Below, piece after piece: positions 7,309 through 16,375 of a DNA stretch of 64,000 nucleotides. The DNA is from Dyella amyloliquefaciens (GTDB taxonomy: Bacteria > Pseudomonadota > Gammaproteobacteria > Xanthomonadales > Rhodanobacteraceae): assembly GCF_004296575.1 (NCBI RefSeq), contig NZ_SAYT01000004.1:248001-312000 (forward strand), in the 5' to 3' direction. Numbering within the stretch: position 1 is the first letter of the stretch; every line of letters starts with the position of its first letter. Position numbers and translations under genes: made by a program. Below the pieces are notes generated by a model that was not told the origin of the DNA, made no database searches, and worked only from the letters and a program-made list of their open reading frames with translations.

Positions 7309-8925
7309 TCAGCCGACGCGTGCGAACAGCGCGCCGTGGCCGGGCAGGCTGAGTACGTCGTTGACGAACGCACCCTCGGCCAGGCCATGGCCATCGATCG
7401 ACGTGGTCCGGCCGACACCCGGCAGCGGCAGGCTGACGGTGTCCTTGGACAGGTTGAACGCAACGAGCACGGTGTCGTCGCCGTGCTGGCGGGTGAAAGC
7501 GAGCACGGGCTCGGGCGTGTCGAGGAAGCGGATGCTGCCCCAACGCAGTGCAGGCTGCGTCTTGCGCCACGCCATGAACGCACGAAAGCCGTTGAGCGCG
7601 GAATCCGAAGCGGCTTCCTGCAGGCTCACGGCAAGCGCGCGATGCTCCGCCGGCACCGGTAGCCACGGTTCGCCCAGGCTGAAGCCGGCATTGATGCCGC
7701 CATTCCACGGCATCGGCGTGCGGCATCCGTCGCGGCCCTTGAAGGTCGGCCAGAAGGTGATGCCGTAGGGATCCTGCAGCGATTCGAACGGCACGTCCGC
7801 CTCGGTGAGGCCCAGTTCTTCGCCCTGGTACACGCACACCGATCCACGCAGCGAGCACACCATGGCGCTCAGCAGGTTAGCCAGGCGCGGCGAGGCATCG
7901 CCGTTGCCCCAGCGCGTGAGCACGCGCGAGACGTCGTGGTTGGAAATGGCCCAGCACGGCCAGCCTTCGAGCATCTGCGCTTCGAGGTTCTGCACCGTGC
8001 CGCGGATGTAGGCCGCACTGAAATCGTCGGTAAGCAGCTCGAAGCTGTAGCCCATGTGCAGGCGGCGGCCGCTGGTGTATTCGGCGGTGGTGGCGAGCGA
8101 ATCCTCCGAGGAAATTTCGCCGATCGCCGCCACGTCGCGGTACTGGTCCATCAACGCGCGCAGGTCTTCCAGGAACGCGATGTTCTCGGGCCGCGTGTTG
8201 TTGTAGTAGTGGTACTGGAACGCGTACGGGTTGTCCGGGCTGAAACCGCGCCCCACGCGCTTGTCCTCGGGCTTGGGCGGGTTGTCGCGCAGCTCGAGGT
8301 CGTGGAAGCAGAAATTGATCGCGTCCAGGCGCAGGCCATCGACGCCCTTGTCCAGCCAGAACTTCACCGCATCGAGCACCGCGTGGCGCACGTCGGGGTT
8401 GTGGAAGTTGAGGTCCGGCTGGGAGGTGAGGAAGTTGTGCAGGTAGTACTGCCCGCGGCGCGGTTCCCACTGCCATGCGCAACCGCCGAACAGCGACAGC
8501 CAGTTGTTGGGTGGCGTGCCGTCTTCGCGCGCATCGGCCCATACGTACCAGTCGGCCTTGGGATTGCCGCGGCTCTCGCGGCTTTCCTTGAACCAGGCGT
8601 GCTCCGCCGAGGTATGGCTGAGCACCTGGTCGATCATCACCTTGATGCCGAGCGCGTGCGCCTTGGCGAGCAGGCGATCGAAGTCGTCATTGCTGCCGAA
8701 CAGCGGATCGACTTCGCGGTAGTCCGCGATGTCGTAGCCGAAGTCGGCCATGGGCGAACGGAAGAAGGGTGCGATCCAGATCGCATCCACGCCGAGGCTC
8801 GCGATGTAGTCGAGCCTGTCGATGATGCCCGGCAGGTCGCCGACGCCATCGCCATTGGTATCCATGAAGCTGCGTGGATAGATCTGATAGGTGACGGCTC
8901 CGCGCCACCAAGGTGCTTCACTCAT
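7309..8925 (-). CDS. Alpha-glucosidase, GH13 (XgtA-like), cytoplasmic
   Basis: A 538-residue GH13 enzyme with no signal peptide. I start it at the ATG ending at 8925 (MSEAPWWRGAV) because the family begins right there; an upstream extension to 9042 has no similarity and would run through the operator. The four GH13 signature regions are all present: DQVLSHTS, GLRLDAIN with the nucleophile Asp, IGEISSED with the acid Glu, and AISNHD with the third Asp. The length equals that I recall for Xanthomonas campestris XgtA, an exo-alpha-glucosidase/transglucosylase of subfamily 23. It should release glucose from maltose and short maltodextrins brought in by the MFS carrier of the divergent operon. A palindromic operator lies about 110 bp upstream of its start. 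Confidence 0.9.
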   Translation of the reverse strand: MSEAPWWRGAVTYQIYPRSFMDTNGDGVGDLPGIIDRLDYIASLGVDAIWIAPFFRSPMADFGYDIADYREVDPLFGSNDDFDRLLAKAHALGIKVMIDQVLSHTSAEHAWFKESRESRGNPKADWYVWADAREDGTPPNNWLSLFGGCAWQWEPRRGQYYLHNFLTSQPDLNFHNPDVRHAVLDAVKFWLDKGVDGLRLDAINFCFHDLELRDNPPKPEDKRVGRGFSPDNPYAFQYHYYNNTRPENIAFLEDLRALMDQYRDVAAIGEISSEDSLATTAEYTSGRRLHMGYSFELLTDDFSAAYIRGTVQNLEAQMLEGWPCWAISNHDVSRVLTRWGNGDASPRLANLLSAMVCSLRGSVCVYQGEELGLTEADVPFESLQDPYGITFWPTFKGRDGCRTPMPWNGGINAGFSLGEPWLPVPAEHRALAVSLQEAASDSALNGFRAFMAWRKTQPALRWGSIRFLDTPEPVLAFTRQHGDDTVLVAFNLSKDTVSLPLPGVGRTTSIDGHGLAEGAFVNDVLSLPGHGALFARVG

Positions 8926-9036
8926 GTCGCATTCCCGAGGTTCCCGCCCAATGCAGTGCGCATATCGCGAAAGACAGCTGGCCCGAGCGAAGCGCGGGGG
9001 GCAGCTTAAAGGCAGATTTGCGATGCAACGCTTTGA

Positions 9037-9052
9037 CTGCATACGTATTCAG
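9037..9052. promoter_or_regulatory. Probable LacI-type operator O1
   Basis: The 16-bp near-palindrome CTGCATACGTATTCAG has the central CG typical of LacI-family operators. Its inner 14 bp are the exact reverse complement of the inner 14 bp of O2. It lies about 111 bp upstream of the glucosidase start. Confidence 0.7.
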
Positions 9053-9247
9053 AAAAACGCGATATTGCGTTGCAGCAACGAGCGCGTGTCTCCGAAAAGC
9101 GCCCGCTTCCAGCCGTGGCGGGAAACCTGAGAAACCGCATAAGTCAAGGCGAAAACGGCGATTCGTGACGGGCACAAGGGCATTCCGGTCGCACCTGGTG
9201 CGCGACAGCGGGCCATTAGAATTTTGTCAAAGGTGCACAAAAAAACC

Positions 9248-9273
9248 GGCCTATGAATACGTATGCATAGGCC
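9248..9273. promoter_or_regulatory. Probable LacI-type operator O2
   Basis: A 26-bp palindrome with only one mismatched base pair: arms GGCCTATG and CATAGGCC around the core AATACGTATG. The inner TGAATACGTATGCA is the exact reverse complement of the core of O1, 216 bp away centre to centre. It lies about 154 bp upstream of the receptor start. The regulator is presumably the LacI-family protein at 20230-21264. Confidence 0.78.
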
Positions 9274-9426
9274 TGTTCCGCATTTTTTGCAGCCCTACCA
9301 TGGCCGCCACGCGACGGGGCCCTCCGAGTATTCGGCATGCACTGGCGCGTAGCCCGCGGCGGTCTGTGGGGACTGCCGCGGCAACTACAAAACCAACGAA
9401 GTGCATACCCGTGGGAGGGGAAGACG

Positions 9427-12297
9427 GTGATTCTGAAACGTAACGTGCTGGCCTTGGCGCTGGCTTCCGGCCTCTGTTTCACTGCCGGCATTCATGCGGC
9501 ACCGATCGATACGGACGCAAAGACCGATGGCACCGCCACCGGCAACGCCGCACCGGCTGACCAGTCGACGCAGGCTGCCACCGATCAGGCCGGCGACAAG
9601 ACCAAGCAGGAAGAGCAGCTGGCCAAGAGCCTGTCGACCATCACCGTGACTGGCTACAACCAGGGCATGGAGAAGGCGATCGACTACCAGCGCTACTCCG
9701 ACACCATCACCAACGTGATCACCGCGGCCGACATCGGTGGTCTTCCCGACCAGTCGATCGCCGACGCGCTGACCCGCCTGCCGGGCGTGTCCGCCGAGCG
9801 CATCGCCGGCCAGGCATCGCAGATCAACATCCGCGGCCTCTCGGGCAACTTCATCCAGACCACGCTCAATGGTCGCGAGCAGCCGTCCACCAGCGGCAGC
9901 AACTACATCCAGTTCGACCAGTACCCGTCCGAGCTGATCAACATGGCGACGGTGTACAAGTCCTCGCAGTCGTCGCTGGTCACCGGCGGCGTCGGCGGCA
10001 CCATCGCGATGGAGACGGCCAATCCGCTCAACGCGCCGAAGGAACAGAACCTCAACATCGACGCGCGTGGCAGCTACAACAGCCAGGCGAACGACGTGGC
10101 GGGCGCCAACTCCACCGGCTATCGCCTGAGCGCCGCGTGGCAGGGCAAGTTCCTCAACGACACCCTGGGCGTGGGCCTGGGCGTGGCACAGATGTACCAG
10201 CCGCACGTGGCCGAGCAGTTCGTGGGCGAAGCCTCCGACGGCAACCTCGTGACGCTGAACGACGGCCGCCAAGCTTACCTGACCCAGGGCCTGCAGGTGC
10301 AGCAGAACGGCGGCAACGAGCGCCGCACCGGCGAGATGGCCACCGTGGTGTGGAAGGCCACCGACGAACTGCAGTTCGGCGCCGACGCGTTCTACTCGAA
10401 GTTCAAGGACACCTCGTTCGGCTACGGCTTCCGCACGCAGAACATCTACGGCAACCAGGGTCTGGTCTCCAACGCCGTGCTCGGCCCGTACGGCACCATG
10501 ACGGGCGGTACGGTCACCAGCCCAGGCGCCAACAACTTCTCCAACGAGACCACCGCCGACAACTACACCACGAACACCAGCGTGTTCTCCGGCGGCCTCA
10601 ACATGAAGTGGAACCACGGCCCCTGGCACGTGAATTCCGACCTGTCGCTGTCGCGTGCCACCAGCGACGAGATCAACGTGGACACCACGGCTGATCCGTA
10701 CAACAACCTGGGCAGCGCCAATGCGACGCTGATGGCGCAGTCGACCACCTATCAGCTGGCCGGCCGCCAGGTGGGCTCGGTGTCGTTCGCCAATCCGGGC
10801 ATCTACACCAACCTCAACGACATGGGCCTGTCGCGTTACGGCGTGTACCCCTACATCTATCACGACAAGATGAAGGCGTTCCGCACCGACGTGAAGTACG
10901 ACCTGCCGAACAACTCGTGGTTCTCGGCGGTGGAAGGCGGCGTGTACCTGAACAACCACACGTACAACGCCGATCGCGAGGTGTTTGTGTACGGCAACGA
11001 GTGGCAGGGTCCGGCGCTGACCATTCCGAGCAGCGCGGCCACCGTGCGTTGCTGGAAGGGCAAGTTCTCGGGCATGCCGTGCTTCCTGCAGCTGGATGGC
11101 CCGGCCATCCTCGCCGCGCACGGCATCGTCGCGAACCCGGTGAAGGACATCCACAACAACAGCTGGTCGATGATCCAGAGCGGCTCGGTGGATGAGCAGA
11201 CCCGCGACCTGTACTTCCAGGGCGACATCGACGCGCAGGACGTGTTCGGTCACGAACTGACCGGCAACGTCGGCATCCGCTACTCGCATCAGAAGCAGTA
11301 CAGCGACGGCCTGCAGCAGGTCGGCAACGGTGCCGGCGTGCCGATCACCGACGGCAACGGCTATACCAGTTACGACTACGCGCCCCTCAACGTTGGCAAG
11401 ACCTATGGTGACTGGCTGCCGTCGCTGAACCTGGTCTACCACCTCACCGACGACGACCAGATGCGCTTCTCGGCCGCCAAGGTGCTGTCGCGTCCGCCGA
11501 TCAACAAGATGCTGGCGGGCTCGGGTTCGTGGGTATCCGGAACCGGGACGATCGCTCAGTACAACGTGTGGGGCGGTACCAGCCCGCTGCTCGATCCGCT
11601 GCGCGCGTTCCAGTGGGATCTGGGCTATGAGCACTACTTCGACGATTCGTCGGGCGTGGTCAGCGGCGGTGTGTTCTACAAGCACATCGACTCGTTCGTG
11701 CAGGACGTCACCTACAACAACTTCGACTTCGCCGCGGCAGGCATTCCGGTGCCGACCAATCCGGACACCGGCCAGCCCTACCTCAACGGCCAGTACCAGA
11801 CTTCGTACAACGCTACCGGCGGCAGCGTGAAGGGCCTGGAGCTGTCGCTCTCCAAGAACCACATCTTCCCGGGCATCTGGGCAGGCCTGGGCGTGCAGGC
11901 GAACTTCGCCCTGACCACCAGCAACGTGCGCGACCCGAACAACCTGGGCGGCGCGGAAGCAAACCTCAGCCTGCCGGGCCTGTCCAAGCGCGTCGCCAGC
12001 GCCGCGGTGTTCTACGACTATGGTCCGTTCTCGGCTCGTGTGTCCGGCAACTACCGCTCGAAGTTTGCTTCGGATACGCAGATGTCGGTGAACAACCAGA
12101 TGGTCACCTTCGCTGCGGAAACGGTGTACGACTTCCAGGCGTCGTATGACATCTCCAAGCAGTGGCGTGCGGTGATGCAGGTGCTGAACGTCACCAACCA
12201 GCCGACCCGTACCTACTTCGGCTCCGACCCGTCGCAGACCGGTACGATCCAGTACTTCGGACGCACCACCTACCTCGGCGTCGAGTTCAAGCTGTAA
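9427..12297 (+). CDS. TonB-dependent receptor, probable maltodextrin uptake
   Basis: A 956-residue outer-membrane receptor. I choose the GTG at 9427 because a strong Shine-Dalgarno (GGGAGGGGA) stands just before it and a clean signal peptide follows (cleavage near residue 24, after GIHA). A low-complexity Ala/Thr/Asp linker (25-68) leads to a TonB box-like segment LSTITVTGY (69-77), then the plug domain with DALTRLPGVSAERI and INIRGLSG, and a long beta-barrel ending in the terminal aromatic-rich strand (TYLGVEFKL). It lacks an STN domain, so it is a transporter rather than a signalling receptor. Position at the head of an amylase/glucosidase/MFS operon and the LacI-type operator indicate uptake of maltodextrins, as for Caulobacter MalA; substrate is inferred from context. 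Confidence 0.9.
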   Translation: MILKRNVLALALASGLCFTAGIHAAPIDTDAKTDGTATGNAAPADQSTQAATDQAGDKTKQEEQLAKSLSTITVTGYNQGMEKAIDYQRYSDTITNVITAADIGGLPDQSIADALTRLPGVSAERIAGQASQINIRGLSGNFIQTTLNGREQPSTSGSNYIQFDQYPSELINMATVYKSSQSSLVTGGVGGTIAMETANPLNAPKEQNLNIDARGSYNSQANDVAGANSTGYRLSAAWQGKFLNDTLGVGLGVAQMYQPHVAEQFVGEASDGNLVTLNDGRQAYLTQGLQVQQNGGNERRTGEMATVVWKATDELQFGADAFYSKFKDTSFGYGFRTQNIYGNQGLVSNAVLGPYGTMTGGTVTSPGANNFSNETTADNYTTNTSVFSGGLNMKWNHGPWHVNSDLSLSRATSDEINVDTTADPYNNLGSANATLMAQSTTYQLAGRQVGSVSFANPGIYTNLNDMGLSRYGVYPYIYHDKMKAFRTDVKYDLPNNSWFSAVEGGVYLNNHTYNADREVFVYGNEWQGPALTIPSSAATVRCWKGKFSGMPCFLQLDGPAILAAHGIVANPVKDIHNNSWSMIQSGSVDEQTRDLYFQGDIDAQDVFGHELTGNVGIRYSHQKQYSDGLQQVGNGAGVPITDGNGYTSYDYAPLNVGKTYGDWLPSLNLVYHLTDDDQMRFSAAKVLSRPPINKMLAGSGSWVSGTGTIAQYNVWGGTSPLLDPLRAFQWDLGYEHYFDDSSGVVSGGVFYKHIDSFVQDVTYNNFDFAAAGIPVPTNPDTGQPYLNGQYQTSYNATGGSVKGLELSLSKNHIFPGIWAGLGVQANFALTTSNVRDPNNLGGAEANLSLPGLSKRVASAAVFYDYGPFSARVSGNYRSKFASDTQMSVNNQMVTFAAETVYDFQASYDISKQWRAVMQVLNVTNQPTRTYFGSDPSQTGTIQYFGRTTYLGVEFKL

Positions 12298-12303
12298 GTC
12301 ACG

Positions 12304-12336
12304 ATCGCGCCGGCCTCCGCAAGGGGCCGGCGCGAT
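12304..12336 (+). other. Strong intercistronic hairpin
   Basis: ATCGCGCCGGCC and GGCCGGCGCGAT form a perfect 12-bp stem with a 9-nt loop, seven bases after the receptor stop. No T-run follows, so it is better explained as an RNA processing or 3' stabilising structure between receptor and amylase than as a full terminator. The rest of 12298-12473 shows nothing but the amylase ribosome-binding site. Confidence 0.6.
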
Positions 12337-12473
12337 GCTTTCCGGGGTCATGCGGTCCGCATGGCTCCCATCTACCGCGAGGCCCGGCGTAGCGGTCACC
12401 GGTCCGAAGCGAAGTCTGCGTTCCGGTGTACTGTTCCCCGTCGAAGGCCAGCGGCCTTTGCATGGAGATCGGC

Positions 12474-14045
12474 ATGTCGCGGAATCGCTTCCTGAAGCCC
12501 CTGGCTTTGTTCACTGCTCTCGCGCTCGGCGCGGGCTCCCTTTCCGGGGCACGCGCGGCTGACGCTTCGCCGCCTGCTTCCGATACGCCGTCATCGGGCG
12601 TCTACTACGAAATCTTCGTGCGCGCCTGGTACGACACCAACGGCGACGGCATCGGCGATCTCAAGGGCGTCACCGCCAAGCTCGATTACCTCAAGTCGCT
12701 GGGCATCAGCGGCATCTGGCTGATGCCGATCAACAACTCGCCGAGCTACCACGGCTACGACATCACCGATTACTACGGCATCAATCCGCAGTACGGCACG
12801 GTGGCCGATCTCCAGCATCTCACCGACGAAGCGCACAAGCGCGGCATCGCGGTGACCATGGACATGGTGATCAACCACAGCAGCAACGAGCATCCATGGT
12901 TCGTCGCCGCGCAGAAGGCCAACGACCCGCATCGCAACTGGTACACCTGGGCCACCCAGCGCCCGGACCTCAACGCGATGAGCGCGACCGACACCCCGAT
13001 CTGGCACGCCGGCGACGACGGCTGGTACATCGGCGTGTTCGGCGGCCACATGCCCGACCTCAACTACGACAACCCGGCCGTGCGCGCCGAGATGATCAAG
13101 GTCGGCCAGTTCTGGCTGGGCAAGGGGGTGGATGGCTTCCGCCTCGACGCCGCCAAGCACATCTACGTCGACTTCAAGTCGGACGAGCACAGCCTGGAGG
13201 CCGTGCAGAAGAACGTCCAGTGGTGGACCGAGTACCGCGACGCACTCGCCAAGGTGAACCCGAAGGTGACTCTGGTGGGCGAGGTGAGCGCGAAGTCGCC
13301 CAAAGAACTGGCGCCGTACCTCAAGCCGCTGGGCTCGATCTTCGACTTCCCGCTGGCCGAGCAGCTGATCGTCAGTGCCAAGACCGAGAACGCCGCCAAG
13401 CTCGAGACGTTGCTCAAGGCCACCTACGACGCCTACAAGCTCGCGGGTGACGCGCCGTTCGTCGATTCCACGTTCCTCTCCAACCACGACCAGGAACGCG
13501 TGATGAGCCGCCTCGCCGGCAACGCGGAGCACATGCGCATGGCCGCGGCGATGCTGCTGACGCTGCCGGGCCGTCCGTACATCTACTACGGCGAAGAGCT
13601 GGGCATGGAGGGCAAGAAGCCCGACCCGAACCTGCGCGAGCCGATGCGCTGGACGCGCGAGGCAGGCCCGGGCGAGTCGCGCTGGAAGCCGTCCAGCGTG
13701 AACCAGGGTCAGGTGGTGTCCGTGCAGGCGGAAGAGGACGATCCCAACTCGCTGCTGCACACCTATCGCACGCTGATCGGCTGGCGCTCGCAGAACAGCG
13801 CGTTGCGCGACGGCAAGCTGGAGGCCGTGACCACCGGCAATCCGCACCTGTTCGCCTACTGGCGCAACGACGGCAAGCAGCGCCTGCTGGTGGTGCACAA
13901 CCTTTCCGGCAAGAGCGCGATGTGGAAGCCTAAGGGCGATGTGCTGCCCAAGGAGGCTACCGTGCTGCTGACCACCCAGGCGCAAGCGACGCTCAAGGAT
14001 GGACACCTGACCCTGCCGGCCTACAGCACCGTGGTGCTGCGCTGA
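12474..14045 (+). CDS. Secreted alpha-amylase, GH13
   Basis: A 523-residue GH13 enzyme. The ATG at 12474 is preceded by GGAGA at good spacing and opens a signal peptide of about 28 residues (ends SGARA); a reading from 12426 lacks these. The catalytic set is complete: GFRLDAAKH with nucleophile Asp225, LVGEVSA with acid/base Glu270 and SNHDQER with Asp339; region I is MDMVINHSS. The segment RAWYDTNGDGIGDL carries the calcium-type NGDGIGD turn seen in oligo-glucosidase-like amylases. It is expected to cut alpha-1,4 glucans in the periplasm or outside the cell. Its stop overlaps the start of the next gene by one base (TGATG), so translation of the GH31 enzyme is coupled to it. Confidence 0.92.
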   Translation: MSRNRFLKPLALFTALALGAGSLSGARAADASPPASDTPSSGVYYEIFVRAWYDTNGDGIGDLKGVTAKLDYLKSLGISGIWLMPINNSPSYHGYDITDYYGINPQYGTVADLQHLTDEAHKRGIAVTMDMVINHSSNEHPWFVAAQKANDPHRNWYTWATQRPDLNAMSATDTPIWHAGDDGWYIGVFGGHMPDLNYDNPAVRAEMIKVGQFWLGKGVDGFRLDAAKHIYVDFKSDEHSLEAVQKNVQWWTEYRDALAKVNPKVTLVGEVSAKSPKELAPYLKPLGSIFDFPLAEQLIVSAKTENAAKLETLLKATYDAYKLAGDAPFVDSTFLSNHDQERVMSRLAGNAEHMRMAAAMLLTLPGRPYIYYGEELGMEGKKPDPNLREPMRWTREAGPGESRWKPSSVNQGQVVSVQAEEDDPNSLLHTYRTLIGWRSQNSALRDGKLEAVTTGNPHLFAYWRNDGKQRLLVVHNLSGKSAMWKPKGDVLPKEATVLLTTQAQATLKDGHLTLPAYSTVVLR

Positions 14046-16375
14046 TGCGGGCGCGTCTGCTGGCACTGGCGCTGCTCTGCGCGACCAGTGCCGCCCCCGC
14101 GGCGATGGCCGCGCGTGTCGATGCCAGCGCCGATCGCATGGAGCTGGTGGTGCCGCAGGGCAAGCTCGAGCTTCGCCTGTTGGCACCGGGCATCGTGCAG
14201 CTGCGTGCGGACGGCACCCGCGAGCCGGCCACGCCGGTGATCGATCCGGAAGCCAGCTTCGATCCAGTCGACGTGAAGCGCGAGCAGCAAGGCGCCGAGC
14301 AGGTCATGCGCTCGGATCAGCTCACCCTGCGCTGGAATCCGCAGCGCACCGAGCTGCGGGTGGAATCGCCGGATGGCCATCTGTTGCTGACCGCCCATGT
14401 GGCGCACGCATTCGATGGCCGCTGGTCGATCCGCCACGCCAAGGGCGATCCGCAGTACGGCATCGGTGGCCTCAACGCGTTCGATCCGAAGGCGGGCGAC
14501 CTGCTGCGCCAGGGCAAGCAGCTCGCCACTGCCGGCAGCCAGGGCCACACCGGTGCACCGTTTGTGTGGAGCACCGCCGGCTACGGCGTGCTGGCCGATG
14601 CCGAGCCCGCCCAGTTCGACCTCACGGCGACCGATATCGCGGTGCATGCCAAGACGCCGGTGCGCACGATCTATCTGTTCGCTGGCCAGCCGGCAGCGCT
14701 GTTCGCGCAGTTGCGCCTGATCAGCGGCGCGGCGCCGATGTTCCCGAAGTGGGCCATGGGTTTCACCAACAGCCAGTGGGGCATCGACCAGAAGGAAGCG
14801 CAGACGCTGGTGGAGACCTACCGCGACAAGCACATCCCGATCGACAACTTCACCTTCGACTTCGACTGGAAGGCGTGGGGCGAGGACATGGGCGAATTCC
14901 GCTGGAACACCGACAAGTTCCCGGACGGCCCCGACGGCAAGCTCAAGCAGTGGATGGATGCGCACGGCATGCGCATGACCGGCATCATGAAGCCGCGCGT
15001 TCATGTGGATACGGTCGAGGGCCGCGAGGCCAGCGAGCGCGGTTACTGGCTGGCGCAGTCCAAGGTGGCGCCCGATTATTTCTCGCATAAACCCGTGCGG
15101 GACGTGGACTTCGACAAGCCCGAAGCGCGCGCGTGGTTCTTCAACGATGCGCTGAAGCACTCCTTCGACACCGGCATCGTGGGCTGGTGGAACGACGAGG
15201 CGGACGACAGCGGCGTCGATACGCAATTCCTCAACATGCAGCGCGCGATGTACGACGGTCAGCGGGCGCACAGCGACCACCGCGTGTGGTCGATCAACCG
15301 CAACTTCTACCTGGGTGCGCAGCGCTACGCCTACGGCGTGTGGTCGGGCGATATCCAGAGCGGTTTCGCCAGCATGGCTAACCAGCGCCAGCGCATGCTC
15401 GCCGCGTTCGACGTGGGTGCGATGCACTGGGGCATGGACGGTGGCGGCTTCAAGGCGCCGCGCCCCAGCGACGAAAACTATGCGCGCTGGATCGAGTTCG
15501 GCGCGTTCACGCCGGTGTTCCGCGTGCATGCCGACTTCGGTCAGAAGCGCCAGCCGTGGGTCTACGGCCCCATCGCGGAGAAGGCGGCCACGGATGCGAT
15601 CCGCCTGCGCTATTCGCTGATTCCCTACATCTACGGCTACGAGTACCAGAACCACCTGACCGGTGTGGGACTGGTGCGGCCGCTGCAGTTCGCCTACCCC
15701 GACGATCCGGCGCAGCGCGATCGTATCGATGCGTGGATGTTCGGTGAGTACCTGCTGGTATCGCCGGTGGTGGAACAGGGCCAGACGTCCAAAAGGCTGC
15801 AGCTGCCGAAGGGCCGCTGGATTGGCTGGTTCGATGGCAAGACCTACGAGGGCGGCCGCGAAGTCACGCTGGCCACCGACGCCAAGGGCTGGGGAGACAT
15901 CCCGCTGTTCATCCGCGAAGGCGCCATCATTCCGCAGCAGCCGGTGATGGACTACGTGGGGCAGCATCCGGTGACGGCGCTGGATGTACAGGTATTTCCC
16001 GCGGACAGCGAGACCCGCTTCGACGTCTACGACGACGATGGCGAAACCTATGCCTACGAAAAGGGCGCGTACTTCGTGCAGCCGCTTGCGGTGAGTCGCA
16101 AAAACGGCCGCGTGGACTTGCATCTCGATGCGCCCAAGGGCAGCTTCAAGCCGGTGCTGCGTGAGTACGTGCTCGCCGTGCACGGGCCCGTGGCACACTC
16201 CGTGCGCAGTGGCGACCAGTCGTTGCCGGTGTTCGATACGCTGGATGCGTTGCACAACGCCACGACGGAGGGCTGGGCGCGCGGCAAGGATCGGTTTGGC
16301 GAGGTGACCTACGTGAAGCTTGAGGCGGGAAAGGCGCGCGATATCCAGCTCGATGCCATGGCGGTGCATCCGTGA
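14045..16375 (+). CDS. Alpha-glucosidase, GH31, exported
   Basis: A 776-residue GH31 family enzyme with a signal peptide (cleavage near residue 22). The barrel begins with PKWAMGFTNSQWG; the conserved strand DFDWKAWGEDMGEF follows, and the nucleophile region reads GWWNDEADDSG (Asp near residue 385). Later features are GAMHWGMDGGGF and FRVHADFG, then the family's C-terminal beta domains (FIREGAIIP, YDDDGETYAYEKG). GH31 enzymes release alpha-linked glucose or xylose from chain ends. In this operon it should finish the maltodextrins made by the amylase. It starts on the last base of the amylase stop codon and ends with a 4-base overlap with the next gene, so all are made from one message. Confidence 0.93.
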   Translation: MRARLLALALLCATSAAPAAMAARVDASADRMELVVPQGKLELRLLAPGIVQLRADGTREPATPVIDPEASFDPVDVKREQQGAEQVMRSDQLTLRWNPQRTELRVESPDGHLLLTAHVAHAFDGRWSIRHAKGDPQYGIGGLNAFDPKAGDLLRQGKQLATAGSQGHTGAPFVWSTAGYGVLADAEPAQFDLTATDIAVHAKTPVRTIYLFAGQPAALFAQLRLISGAAPMFPKWAMGFTNSQWGIDQKEAQTLVETYRDKHIPIDNFTFDFDWKAWGEDMGEFRWNTDKFPDGPDGKLKQWMDAHGMRMTGIMKPRVHVDTVEGREASERGYWLAQSKVAPDYFSHKPVRDVDFDKPEARAWFFNDALKHSFDTGIVGWWNDEADDSGVDTQFLNMQRAMYDGQRAHSDHRVWSINRNFYLGAQRYAYGVWSGDIQSGFASMANQRQRMLAAFDVGAMHWGMDGGGFKAPRPSDENYARWIEFGAFTPVFRVHADFGQKRQPWVYGPIAEKAATDAIRLRYSLIPYIYGYEYQNHLTGVGLVRPLQFAYPDDPAQRDRIDAWMFGEYLLVSPVVEQGQTSKRLQLPKGRWIGWFDGKTYEGGREVTLATDAKGWGDIPLFIREGAIIPQQPVMDYVGQHPVTALDVQVFPADSETRFDVYDDDGETYAYEKGAYFVQPLAVSRKNGRVDLHLDAPKGSFKPVLREYVLAVHGPVAHSVRSGDQSLPVFDTLDALHNATTEGWARGKDRFGEVTYVKLEAGKARDIQLDAMAVHP

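Larger units (their letters stand above)
8926..9426. promoter_or_regulatory. Divergent control region of the alpha-glucan locus
   Basis: This 500-bp gap separates the GH13 glucosidase (left) from the TonB receptor operon (right). It is visibly richer in A+T than its neighbours in two places (about 9030-9070 and 9215-9290), where the two palindromes below sit. No credible gene was seen. I could not fix -35/-10 boxes with confidence; a strong ribosome-binding site (GGGAGGGGAAG) precedes the GTG at 9427. Confidence 0.7.

Noticed and set aside
8926..9042. N-terminal extension of the GH13 glucosidase
   Set aside because: It would be Cys/Arg-rich and run up to the operator; the family starts at the ATG ending at 8925.
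9385..12399. Very long open frame antisense to the TonB receptor
   Set aside because: It mirrors the receptor gene over its whole length and its protein is Arg/Val/His-rich without any family motif. Long antisense frames are expected at this GC content.
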